Positions 1-11,300 of a stretch of 64,000 nucleotides of DNA are shown in pieces (position 1 is the stretch's first letter; the number at the start of each line of letters is the position of its first letter). Made by a program: the position numbers and the translations under genes. The stretch comes from Calonectria ilicicola (taxonomy: Eukaryota > Ascomycota > Sordariomycetes > Hypocreales > Nectriaceae). The notes beneath the pieces were generated by a model. That model was not told the DNA's origin, did not search any database, and was given only the letters and a program-made list of their open reading frames with translations. The DNA lies in contig CP085833.1 of assembly GCA_020809705.1 (NCBI GenBank), forward strand, positions 4,340,001 to 4,404,000, written 5' to 3'.

Positions 1-1225
1 CGCCTGCTTAAAACCACGGACTTTGTTTGAAACACCCAGCTCTTCAAAAGTGATGACTCTCTCGGGCTCCAGTTGACTCCAATCAGGGAATTCTTCACTC
101 CACCTCAGCTGAGCAGCAATCTCAAGGCCAGCGACACCCCATACTTTCTCAGTCGTCTTGTCTAATACCTCAATGTAAACAGCTCGCTGCCCCGAGACAC
201 TCTCCCAAACCTTCATCACTTCCGGCATTTTCAGGTAGTCGGTAACCACAACCGCAACCTTACCGAATGCTTTCGACTCAGATTCCAGGATGCCCTCAAC
301 AACTACACCAACATTGTGAAGAACGTCGCCAGCAATAGGAAGTACTGCATTTTCTTTACTTGGCTGAAGCCATGCATAAGCATTCGAGCCGGGCTGTATT
401 TAAAACAAAAGATTAGTCAACTTTCGCGTAAGAATTTAGAGACCAACGCCGTGATGAATATGCAAGAGGTGTCAATTTTTCCAGTGGCCGCAATGCACTT
501 ACCAAAGGAACAAGCTTCATCATTGGATGAAACGCCATGTTTGATGGATACCAGCCAAGCCAAATGCGGGTTGTCATGGCTGCTAGATCTGGCAGGTTGC
601 CCTCAATCCACTGAAATGCTGCATGCTTGAAGTCAAAGTGCGGAACCGGCAGTTTCCCACTTGATGATACCCTTGCTGGAGGCAGTGAACTCATAACATA
701 GTGTTTGAGACCGGTAGTTTGAGCTGCAGCCTTTGCAATATTGATCTGTTGCTTCTTTTCAACTTCGCCAGCCACCTCACGACCCTCTTTCACCACTAGG
801 CTCCTACAATGGGAAGTTAGTAACACGAAGTCCCATAGATTATTTGATCATGCATGTACCAGTCAAAGTTTGTGAGACAAAAGATAGCTGTTGCTCCCTA
901 AATAGTAATTAAAGACGGTTAGTGTTGGTCGTTCCATTGCAGCTATCTTGCAAGTGACTTACCTTGAAGGCTTTCACAAGAGAGGCTTCATCATTGGCGT
1001 CGGCGGAAACCACTTCAATACCCTATAAGACGCTATTAGCATGGATCTCTATCAAGTTATTTTCAACTTTCGAGCTGGTCTCACCTGATCAAGTAGTTTC
1101 TTGGAGGCATCACTCTCTAGATTTCTAGTAATGGCCCGAACTTTCCAGTTTGGATTATCCTGGAGGGCGGTGCACACAGATCCGCCTTGGAACCCCGTGG
1201 CACCCAGAACACAGATTACTGACAT
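1..1225 (-). CDS. NmrA-like NAD(P)-binding family protein (3' end cut by window edge)
   Basis: Predicted exons 1225-1085, 1022-963, 897-860, 803-503 and 393 to beyond base 1; each junction has GT..AG ends and keeps frame. The start is the ATG at 1225; an upstream in-frame TTG at 1246 is not needed. The protein opens with a beta strand and a GATGFQGG nucleotide-binding loop (GxxGxxG), then an Arg after the second strand (AITRN), which is usual for NADP-type NmrA/isoflavone-reductase-like proteins. The later segments (FCLTNFDW, HYVMSSLP, FDFKHAAFQWI, WYPSNM, AYAWLQPS, LPIAGDVLHN) follow the order seen in fungal NmrA-like proteins. These act either as redox-sensing regulators or as small-molecule reductases; sequence alone does not decide which. 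The next gene on the same strand is an amidohydrolase, which hints at a metabolic role. The C-terminus is missing. Confidence 0.88.
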
Positions 1226-1832
1226 ATTTGAAGAATTTCTGTTCAAAGTATTGATATAAAACAGTTGGTTAATAATCTGATGATAGTATCTCTGCGAGAC
1301 CAGAGGCTTCTTTTATCTGCAGACATATGCTAGACCATTTATTAGAACGGTCATTATTAAGTAAACGGGATGGAATCTCGCGGAAAGGATAACTGCCGGT
1401 TCGTATTTTTCAGCGGGTAATTCGGCTCACATCCGCGAGAAGATCCAGGATGCCCCACCTTTGTCGGACTCGCTGTTTCCTACTTGACCGAGCCTAAGGT
1501 CAACATCAAGGGGTTTACCTAGAGTGCTCGGTATTAAGGTAACGCCGAGGTGAACATGCTAGGCTTTAAACCGCTATAATAGCAAAATTAATGGTCTAGC
1601 TAGCACGTTTCCAATCGTTCCAGGGGTGAATTTCCAAGTATATTTTACAAAGCCGCCGGCTATCACATTTTAGCTTGGTTCATGAGGCCACTGTTGATTG
1701 TGCATAAGTCAAGCGGGATGAGGATGAACATGCCTACAAACACAATGGTTTTGAATAGAATATCCAATATTTTGCAATTCCTCCCACAAAGGTAAACAAA
1801 GCAAACTAAGTCATGAATGAACACTGGAAATC
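1226..1832. other. Intergenic, promoter side of the NmrA-like gene
   Basis: No open frame of note. It separates the start of the NmrA-like gene from the stop of the amidohydrolase gene and must hold the promoter of the former and the 3' UTR of the latter. No clear TATA element or terminator could be assigned. Confidence 0.5.
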
Positions 1833-3499
1833 CTAATCCGCTACTTGAAAATTGTCTTCAGTAATATGCAGTAGCCCCAAGAGAAGTTCCCGCCCTTTTT
1901 TCAAATTTACTTGGGCAATTCTTTCTGAAACATCCTTTTGACTCTGAGCAATATGCTTTGCAATTTCGTCGTATGAGAGACTTGTACCGTCCTCGAGTTG
2001 TATGGGCAACAGCTTCCCTGCTTGCTTTCGGATCTGTCCATTTACGATGACAGTATCAATGTCCCGTACATCGCTGTGCCTCAAAATTGCAACCAAAGGG
2101 TCAAATTGAGCTGCACATAGCATACTTGGTGACGATGTGTTGAAAATGACAAGATCTGCCAGATAGCCTTTTTCAATCTTGCCTAAGCGATCCCCCATGC
2201 CAACAGCCCGAGCTCCTTCGATGGTGGCAAGATTAAAAACCTGTTCTGAATTCCCTCGTAAATTTCCAGGGAATTTTCCTCGGTCAATGCATTCAAGTGT
2301 CTTTTGCTGCCGAGCCATCAAGAGAAGCGATCGTGCTTGGCCAAGGATTGTTGAAGGGCCACAGGCATGCGTGTCAACCCCAATCGAACCATTGACTCGG
2401 GGTTCCAGTGCCATTGACCAACTGAGACCCATATGGCCCTCAGTATCTGGGGTACTAGAAACATAGATGCCGTGGGAGTGAAGTGTCTTGAGGTCAGCCT
2501 CGTCGAGTCTGTTGCAATGTGACAGCACAATATCGGGACCAAGGATTCCCGCATCCTCCATCTTCTTTATCGGAGATCTCATGCCTAATCGTCAAAATTA
2601 GCTTTTTTGGGCTTGTCAAGATGTATTCCAAGCGAAATTTCTGCTTTCTTACCAATCTCTGGGCTTTCAACTACGTGGCTTGTGATTAACTTGACCCCAG
2701 CCTTGCGAACACGTGCAAACACACTTTGCAGAACCTCGTCCGGGAGAAAGTAGAAATCGAATCCGAATCCTATTTGCACACGTCCATTTGCAAGTGGCTT
2801 TTTCTGCAGCCACTCCTCGATTTGGTCAAAAACCCATTCTGGCATTATATCCTCTTCAGGTGTGCATTCAGTTTGATCCCATTTCCGAAAGCGAAACCAA
2901 GGGAAGGCATACGCAAAGACCGCGCGCAAACCTGATACCTCAGTCGCCAGCAAAGCTTGAGAGGCTTTAATTGAGTTAGAATTGACAAGGAGAAATGATC
3001 TAGGTTTTAGTTTATTCACGTACCATGGTCGCTAGTCTTGCCGGCATGCATGTGGTCAAGAACGAAAGTGGTGCCCGAATCAATGGCTTCCAAGCAGCCT
3101 CCTAATTGACCCCAGAACATATCTTGGGCGGAATAAGAATGGCTCTGAAAATTGCCTATGCGAAATAATAGTATTAATGAACAGAGAAAGATGAGTCACA
3201 AACACTAAAGTTCTGGTCCACGTACCTGCTGGCATGTAATCAACAAAAGTGTGATCGGCGTACCGTCCTTTCAGTTGAGTTTGCCATAGATGATGATGGG
3301 TATTCACGAATCCCGGCGAGATGATTTTATCTCGACAATCTATGACTGTTGCTGTGGAAGGTGCATTCAAATTTTGGCCTACATCTACTATTATGTCCCC
3401 AATAACAAGTACGTCGGTATTGGAAAGAGCCTCAACGTGGTCATGCTCATCGTGATAGAGAACAGTGCCGCCACGAAGGAACAAGGTACTAGAAGACAT
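1833..3499 (-). CDS. Amidohydrolase, ATZ/TRZ (chlorohydrolase/deaminase) type
   Basis: Four predicted exons: 3499-3226, 3155-3024, 2964-2653 and 2584-1833, giving 489 aa. The apparent stop at 2585-2587 is removed by a 68-nt intron (2652-2585) with a GTAAG donor and TTAG acceptor, so the gene is intact. The fold is a metal-dependent TIM barrel with N- and C-terminal beta-sandwich parts. All expected ligands are visible: HxH at His68/His70 (GFVNTHHHLW), His232 in an HxxE motif with Glu235, His262 (VLSHCN) and Asp310 (IGVDTHAC). The family hydrolyses amino or chloro groups from ring compounds (nucleobases, s-triazines, adenosine derivatives) and acts in the cytosol. The substrate cannot be named. 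The C-terminal part (KGYLADLVIF, VIVNGQI) is the usual closing sandwich. It lies between an NmrA-like gene and two Zn2Cys6 regulators on the same strand, which suggests a small catabolic locus. Confidence 0.92.
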
Positions 3500-4150
3500 G
3501 ATGCCAGAGTGGATATTGCTGGGGTTTAAACACTCAGTATTTACAACAAATCTAGACCACCATGCTGCGTTTGGCACCTCTTTAATATCTAAATGCTGAC
3601 AGCCGACTACCTCGCGCACCGCAAAAGAGCGAATGACGAAAAATGACGTTAGAGTATTTACATTCACCCCTCTCGCTTCACACTTCTCTAACGCCACCAA
3701 TTTCTTCGGCTTTGAATTGGACCGAATCAGCCTATAGTTGCATATTTCACTACAATTATCCTGGATGTCGCGCCTATCCAAGTCCGAGCGCGAGCCGAGC
3801 CGTCGCTGTTCGGCACTATCGGCCCCGATTACATACGCGCAGACACCATTTGCGGTGGAGGCGAAAAATTATTTTCGGATGGAATTCAATTATATATTCT
3901 GGCTTCCTCATACAATGAATAGCCTTCAGTTTTCTACTAAATTCAGCCATCTTCCAGATGTCTTCCATGCTTTATCTATCAAGTTGAGAATTGTCGCGAG
4001 ATTGAAAGATCTCCACCTTTGCCGTGCCTCCAATGCGAATGATCAACACAGTCTTCAGGCTCCGCGTACCATACCGAGGATTTAGGCGTATGATCCGAGC
4101 CAATTACCATCAATGATCAAGCCCAAATTAACCGATTGTGTTCGAATAAT
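3500..4150. other. Intergenic between amidohydrolase and first Zn2Cys6 gene
   Basis: About 650 bp with no supported gene. It holds the amidohydrolase promoter and the 3' region of the regulator. An AT-rich stretch with a TATATATT-like run sits near 3890-3900. Short open frames here do not resemble proteins. Confidence 0.5.
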
Positions 4151-6369
4151 TCACCATTCAGTAGGTGCAATGCCGAAACCGAGATTTCCGAAATGTCTCG
4201 AAGGTGTCTCGGGGTTCAAAGTGGCGGAAGGGTTCTGCCATGTGCCCCAATTATGATCAAAGGCTTCGATATCTTCAATGAAATGATTTGGAAAAGATGT
4301 TGGTCCATCTAGCTGATGTCCTGGTACGATTTCGAATGCGCAAGGATCTGATCCTGCCCCTAGTTTTAAACCACTAAGCCTCTCCTGCAACACACATACG
4401 TAAGAAGGAGCCACGGACGGCGGCTCTCCTTCTCTCTCCAATTTTTCCTCTTTCAGTTGCCAGGCTTGTAAAATTAGGAGCGCAAGAGCTATACTCGTCT
4501 TGTTGGACAAGTCCATCAGCTCTGGGTGGCAATTCAAGTTCCACTCCACCTGATCCCATGCTCGATCCACTAGTTCTCCTTTGGTGTAAACAGATAACTG
4601 CATAATGACGTAAAAGAACAAGTCCAGTTGAAAATGCATCGAGGCGTACCACAGGAACCCCTTGCCAATTTGGGCAATTGATGAGTAAACTCTCGCATTT
4701 CGTTCCGTTGTACAAACAGCACTGCCAAAGATTTCAATGTCCATTAGTTTCGAATTTCTCCTTTGTTCCGCCATCATAGCTAGTTTGGCGATTACTTCAG
4801 ACTTGTGATTGTAAGCCATCTGGTGAAGCGGCCCTACAGATACGTCGCAGTATCTATCTAGGGCTTGAGAGAGCTCATTTTCAAGGCGACCGAGAAGCTG
4901 AAAGACCTGCCCAGTCTGCCCTGGCGGTGCCCTGGTTTTCTGCTGTTCCAAGTCCCATGTGATAAGGGTTGCTTCAAACCCAGGGCGTCGAACTAAGAAA
5001 TCTGTAATTTTGTAGTTGATTAAGCAAAAGACCATTTCTGTGGGTCCAATCTTATCTTCGAACGGTTTGGTCGCATTCTGGTTCATGTCATTATCGTCAA
5101 GATTTTTGGGCAACTTTGTATCCCAAAGCTGCGGTACGAAAGAATGGCTTAATTGAGACATTGATGCGAACCAAACATCAACCGTCATCATTTGCCACCA
5201 GAGACGTCGACGCATTTCGGTCTCGAAAGGTCTAAGCCCCAAGTTCTCGCCATCTCGATGAAGGCCCATTTTCTGGGCCATTCGAATGGCCATGCCGTTT
5301 AATGTCCAGGCCATTTGACGCCCACGCTTCCCTCGCAAAGAGATCTAAGTAAATTTCTACTGCGTTAGTTTTCTGTCAGGAAATAATAGCTTTAAATAAT
5401 TCCCACGCACCAGGTAGAGGAAGAGAGACTGTAGGGTTTCAAGCTGATAAGAATGGAGGAAATCAAGTTGGTACAGGCATGTACGAACGCCGGCAGAGAA
5501 ACGTCGGAGCGCTTGCGATTTTGAACAGCCCAGCATGGCGTGGCATTCCTCTGGGAGCATGGTGAGCACAGATACGGTATATATTGAAAAAAGCAAAGCC
5601 TCCGTTGATTTTGGAACAGTCGATGCTCCGTGAGCGCTCCGGAATATGAGCGGCTGGAGCGTCGGTACATGTACAACCTTAGTTAAAGGATTAAAGCGAT
5701 CCAGGAAAGTTTGCCAAAGGTAAAGAACCTGATAACTCTTCGGCTTTAGATGGATCGTATCTTCAGGTATTTCCCCACCTAGGATGAATGCGAAAGGGTT
5801 GTCGACGATATCAACTTCACCAGCAGAGCTAATGTCATCAGGCTCAAGGGAAATCGCTTTGCGCATCTCCTGAAGCTGTGCGTGTGTGTATCATTTAGCA
5901 AGCTATACAGGCAGCCGATTCTTGAGAGAACACAAACCTCCTCGTGAATGTTGTCCAAAAGGTAGGAGTCCTTATATCGCTTGCAGTCCAGCTCATTAAC
6001 TAGTTTCCCAACAGGTCCATTGCCATTTTGGGGAAGCGAGGGCCCGTCATGAGGGCGTGATGAAGATGCGGCAGAATGCTCGGACAACAGAGTCTCGCAT
6101 CTTTCCAGCCTTTGCAAAAGATACTCTTTTGACTTCTTAGGGCCGCGAGATGTGGCACGTGTGCGACGGATACACTCCGCTTTGGCCTGGCAACAACAGT
6201 GTGAATAGGACTATTTTTATTACCACGGACTTCGACTTACTTTGGTACAAGTTGAACAAGGAAGTTTCCGGTCGCACTTTTTTCTGAATTGGCGACAACG
6301 GGCGCAAGCGAGAGCGCGAGGCACATAGATGCCGTTGACAATTTGATCGGACTCTGAAAACGATGCCAT
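4151..6369 (-). CDS. Zn2Cys6 transcription factor with fungal-specific regulatory domain
   Basis: Exons 6369-6241, 6186-5938, 5869-5411 and 5344-4151 join in frame to 676 aa. The zinc cluster spans the first intron: Cys22, Cys25, Cys32, Cys38, Cys41 and Cys48 (CX2CX6CX5CX2CX6C), with basic residues between Cys25 and Cys32. A linker rich in Lys/Arg and Leu (RGPKKSKEYLLQRLERCE) follows, fitting a short dimerising coiled coil. The middle homology region (fungal_trans) is clear around residues 285-335: GRQMAWTLNGMAIRMAQKMG, then MRRRLWWQMMTVDVW. The protein should bind DNA as a dimer at CGG-type half-sites in the nucleus. Its position just upstream of the amidohydrolase suggests it controls that locus; this is inference. 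Confidence 0.93.
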
Positions 6370-6803
6370 TGCGTGATCTGTTTTTTTTGTCAGTCTAGAG
6401 ATTCTCACAATTTGAGGCTATTCTATTGTATTGAATAGATCCAGAACACATCGTCACCCTTTGATGAGGGAGTTGGATGCGGAGTTTGGCTGGCCCGTGC
6501 TGGCGGAGTTTTGTTGGTGACGCCACCATCCAAGAATAAGGTTAACTGTAATTTATGAGGCGGCACAATGCAAACCCGATTTTCAGTAGGGCACCCCAGT
6601 CCTCCCTTCTTGAATATTCAATATTTGCGGGGCATAGGGAGGTGACAATGTCCATTGGAGTTTATCACTTAGTACAAGTTATAGGCAATGACTGACAGCA
6701 GTTCAAAAGCTAAACGACAGCTCGATTTGCGTCTCTTTGCGGAGGCTGTACTATGGGTCTTGATTTCTAGATCGCTCTTCAACACTTTGACCAAACCTCT
6801 TAT
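6370..6803. promoter_or_regulatory. Promoter region of the first Zn2Cys6 gene
   Basis: 434 bp between the start of one regulator and the stop of the other, both on the minus strand. It must contain the promoter of the 676-aa regulator. Nothing more specific could be recognised apart from AT-rich stretches near 6410-6440. Confidence 0.4.
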
Positions 6804-8303
6804 CTATATTCTCTCCGCCAAGTGTGTCTGGTCCTTATCTGTATCCCAAAAGTGGCTCTTCCCCATCACGTCAAGCCGCTGTCTTACTAAAACAGCCTCC
6901 TCCAGGCATCCTGATCCCCAATAGCCCGATGTATGCTTAGCCATTAATCTCTCCAACTCTGCGTGGCGGTATGAATCAGACATTGACGCCCAAGTTGTTG
7001 CAAACAACATGTGCATGAACATACCCCCAAAGGGTATAAAACTAATACACTCATCAGCTAAAATAACCGTCTCATTGCAAAACGTGTGAGACTCTGAAAT
7101 GAGGCGAGGATCGTCGCTGAAATTTTGATAAAGCCGGTTCAAGGCCAATCCCATTATAATAAGCTGTCCATATCCAACTTGGTAAGATATGGCCCGCTTT
7201 TGTGTTGCCAAGGAAGCGTCGGGTGCTGCAGCTACCCACGCAGCCTCGTCTGCAACTCGCCGAAGAATCGGCTTCTCCTTCAGCAGGAAATCATAAGTAC
7301 AACGTATTCTTTCAATGTTTCGCTCAGGCTCCTTGAGAAACAAGAATACGTCAGCCCAAACGAAGAGGTCCAAACTCATAAATGATTGACCTTGTTGATA
7401 CGGACGTGGCCGTACGCCATTGAGTACGTTAATGATCTGCCAAAACCACGAGTCAAGCTTGACACTTCTGTTTAACACTCCCAAACCTACACAAGCAGTT
7501 AGACAATACCCACTCAAGGTTCTTAGAGAATTCCTCACAATAAGTTGGCAAAGCCCGTAAATATGCGCCGGCTCAATTTCTGATAATTTGCCCTGCTGAA
7601 AGGCGTCCCTCAGTAGGTGGGCCATCGCTTCACGGTGTTTTACACCAAGGCCTTGCTTAGGATTGATCCATTGCTAAATATCAATTTTAATGAGGGGTAA
7701 GGGAGATGGGTTGTGAAAACGAATTTTCTCACCTCGCAAATATAGACATTATAAACCGTTTGTATTCGGACTGAAACTGATTCTGTGGAGTCTTGCAAAG
7801 ACAGTCTAAGCGCTCTCAAGGCATCACCATATCGAGAGAGGGCCCTGGTTTTGGGTTGGTGATACCGAATAGAATCATAGCTGGTAATCAGAGCTGATAC
7901 GGAGACTTCAAATGCCGATTTTGATCCGATTCGGCGAGGCAGGTTGACAAGCTTCGTTCCATCAAAAGGCAGCCCGTCGTATCGAACATCTCCCATTCCG
8001 AGAATAAAGATCCAAACGGATGGAGGCCTCATCTTTTCGCGAACTGGGCTTCGACTGGGGGCTATGTTTCCTGATTGAACCAGCTCTTGAGGGTATTCCG
8101 ACTTGAAGGTCCATCGTTTGGCGCCACTACCAATGCACGGAATGCCGATGCGTTTGCATCTCCCACAAATTGGTTTCGCTCGATCGCACTGGTGGCAAGT
8201 CAGTTTATCGGTTATTCTGAAAGTCAGGCGCGTTGAATTGATTTACCCCTTTCTTCCGCTTACGGCAGGCCTCGCAGCCCTGACTGGTAGGAACTCCAGG
8301 CAT
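6804..8303 (-). CDS. Zn2Cys6 transcription factor, short class (second regulator)
   Basis: Exons 8303-8247, 8188-7733 and 7673-6804 give 460 aa. The first exon codes only 19 residues; a 58-nt intron splits the zinc cluster, whose Cys residues are at 10, 13, 20, 27, 30 and 37 (CX2CX6CX6CX2CX6C). The start ATG at 8303 is the only one that leaves a complete cluster. The cluster sits nine residues from the N-terminus, a layout common in the DUF3468/fungal_trans_2 type of regulator, which often accompanies secondary-metabolite or catabolic genes. The rest is helical (RYGDALRALRLSLQD, then a long C-terminal segment) without a classical fungal_trans signature. It differs clearly from the neighbouring 676-aa regulator, so the pair is not a simple tandem duplicate. 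Confidence 0.9.
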
Positions 8304-11300
8304 GACTGCAGACCGGGATCGTTATGCAGCTGAGATCGGTGAGCGTGAGCAGTCAAGATGAAACGGAGCAGTTCCGGGTGCTTCTGAAACGGGGGAAACT
8401 CGGTATTTGTGGCGCGCCAAGCGATTGCCCCTCATATTACCGGGGTAACATGGAACTGGTGTTGGTTCTCACAGGTTTAGTCTGGGTGCTGATGGTGGCT
8501 AAGCGAAATGTGGTAGGTTCGCTCTCACAAATCCATGCCAAGCATCGCCTCGAAGTAAATGAACTTGATTTCACTAGTGATCCAGTGAACGTCAGATGTA
8601 CCTATTAATCTTCTTCTAAAATATGCTTACATCACTTTGAATAAAAAAATGTTCGTTTTGGGGTGGGGTCTGACCACCCAAAAAGGACATCGCCGAAATC
8701 CCTGCATCCAGCCCCAGCGAGCGGCTCACGATTAGGGCTATGAGGTCAGTGGTGGCTGGGGCAGAGCGATCACATATTCTTCGGGATTGAAGAACGGAAG
8801 ATGTTTTTTAATTGCTCGTTGTAAAATGCGGGTTGATTGATCTCTCCTCCGAAGCATGGTGGTATAAAATGTGAACAGAACGCAGCGAAAACTTGAAGGT
8901 GAGAATTCAAGAAGATGGTGAACAAGCATTGTACAACTTTACATAGCAGTTTTCCTTCCTTAATGTCTCGAATTAATCCCTTCAATATCGGAGACTTCCC
9001 GTGGAATTTTAATTTTAATCCAGTGTTGTTCTCGAGGCTTTTCAACATCCTGATCTTGATGCGGTCCATATTGCTTCCTATTCGTCATCGTGTAAGTGTG
9101 TTTTGCCTATAAAAGATAGCCAGTCTATTAGAGGAAATTATAGTATCAAATCTCCTAAACTATTTCACAAACTTGGGAAAGGGTGCCATTTCCAATTTGC
9201 TGCTCTCATGGAACACGTGTTTTGGTAGACTCCTTTGCTCTAGGGTAGGGCCCTGACGAAAGAAAAATAATGTCATGCTTCTGCTTCATAGATGATCAGG
9301 TACTTCTGACGAGAAACTAAGCACACCGCTCTGAGCAAATTCATCTAATGTTTGGAATATTTTTGGGGTTTTCTTGTAAACGCGTTGGGGTAGGCTGTGC
9401 TACTATGTTTGCTGTAGCGTCCAGCGACAGCGGACAAAGGATGAGCGGGGATTACAACGGATTGGAGGTCGGGATTGCAAGGGGTATTCGGCCACGGCTA
9501 GATTTTAATATAAAACTAGCTTATTTTGATATAATTTCTGCGACAAAAACTGTCAGTTGATTGACTATGGGCCAGCCAATTCGAGAGCTCTCACATCGCC
9601 TCACGTCCCTTTTGAGGATAGCGCAGACTGGCGCCAATACAAGCAGAGCTTTCCGAAAGAGCAACTGAATCCTTCTTTCATTTCTTTTTCTTATGTTTGT
9701 GCTAATGGAGACTGTCGTTGCTTTTGCTTTTTTCCCCGGACGGCAGCTAGCTTGAAAGGCAGCTAGTGCGAATCGGTATCAATCAACGTTGTCTCTCGAA
9801 CCCTTGAATCAATTGGCGGGGGGTGGATCTGAGCGCATTTAACTCAAGCTGTGTGGATATTCAGTGGCAGATCCAATGTGATCATTTCAGATGAGTGCGG
9901 CACAGTAACTCTATTCACAGAACCCCAGCAGGGATTGACGAAAGGCTTGAACTTTGTAATTCTGCTAATACTTTCAAGAAAAAAAATCGAGAAAAATTAA
10001 AATGAAAACATTTCAAGAGCTAAGCTTAAAAAGTAACTGCGATTTTTTTTTCCTACTTGGATAATTATTCACTTTATAGTTTGGTATCGTTTTGCCTCCA
10101 CGGTTTTGCAGCGGTCATTGCGCTGCATTGGCAGCAGGGTTGCAGATTCCTGCAGGATGAATCAATGCGGAGTTAGCTCGCGGGTATTCTAACTAAAATA
10201 ATTATTTGAGATCATCCCAGATCTAAAGGGAGATCATATTCCTTCCCTTCATGCTAAATTTCGGGCTTGACTTGGTGTCAAGTCGTCATGGTTTCACTGA
10301 GCATCCAACTCAGATTCACTCGAGGCATCATGCTGTCGATCACTCAAACTTGATTTATAAATAAATAACGGGATATCTCCTTTTTGGCATTCTAAACGTC
10401 AACGCAACACCAGACGGTCGAGGATTCAGGCCGTTTATGACGTCACTTGCACGCTATTGGAAAACCGTCAAAGATCTTCAAACGAGCGCCGTTTCGTGTC
10501 GACGATCGAACCCAATCTCGTTTTATAACATTAAAGAGGTTGCATGTTGCGCAATGGAAAATTCTCAGCGCAACAAAGCTCAAATCGCAAATGAGGGGGG
10601 TTTAGGTCAGCTTTTGTCAGCTATTTACCATCCAGATACCGACTGTCGGTGCTGCAGGAACCCGGGTTTCATGAGACGTGAATTGATGACTTGCAGGTGG
10701 TATTAATGCGCCTTCTATAAAATCTTGAGCCCCTGAAGCACACGTGTGTCCACCTCAACGCATTTCACATGCATGCCGAGGAGCTAGAGCGTTGCGTTGC
10801 GCCTTACCACTTCAGCACTCATCAAAGTGTTGACCAGTAACATAGCAATGTGTCATCAAAATTCTCACGTGTGTTGTTTCAGATAACGATATCGAATGTA
10901 GTGCGTCCTGTACGACTCTGTCGAGCCAAATTTGCATTCGACTGGCACAGAGGATCTTATCGCTCAGCCATTTTCACGAGTCTCATCTGTTGTAAGAGCG
11001 CAAGCCATGGTGCCTGCATGTCGATGAAATCAAGTCGGGAATGCCGACTATCCAAAATCAGAGGGTTTCACAGAGACTGCTCGGGAAATGACTGAAAATT
11101 ACGCGATAGAGCAAGTGGTCCATCTAGATGGAAAATGGTTTCATCTTTGGTGTTCGAATAGGGGGATCAAGCTGCCCCGCGGTGAGTCGCACGTCATGAC
11201 TGGACTCTCGGCCGATGGGCAGTTTGATTTCGAAAGGAGAGTAGGGACAAAAGGCGAGAAGTTCGGAACCGATTATCGGGTAAAGCGGGACGACCAGGGA

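Noticed and set aside
2585..2652. Apparent stop and frame change that would split the amidohydrolase into two genes
   Set aside because: A 68-nt intron with GTAAG donor and TTAG acceptor removes it and keeps the frame, giving an intact enzyme.
8770..9069. 99-codon minus-strand frame, possible gene remnant
   Set aside because: Looks mildly protein-like at its start but matches no family I know, and no exon could be joined to it.
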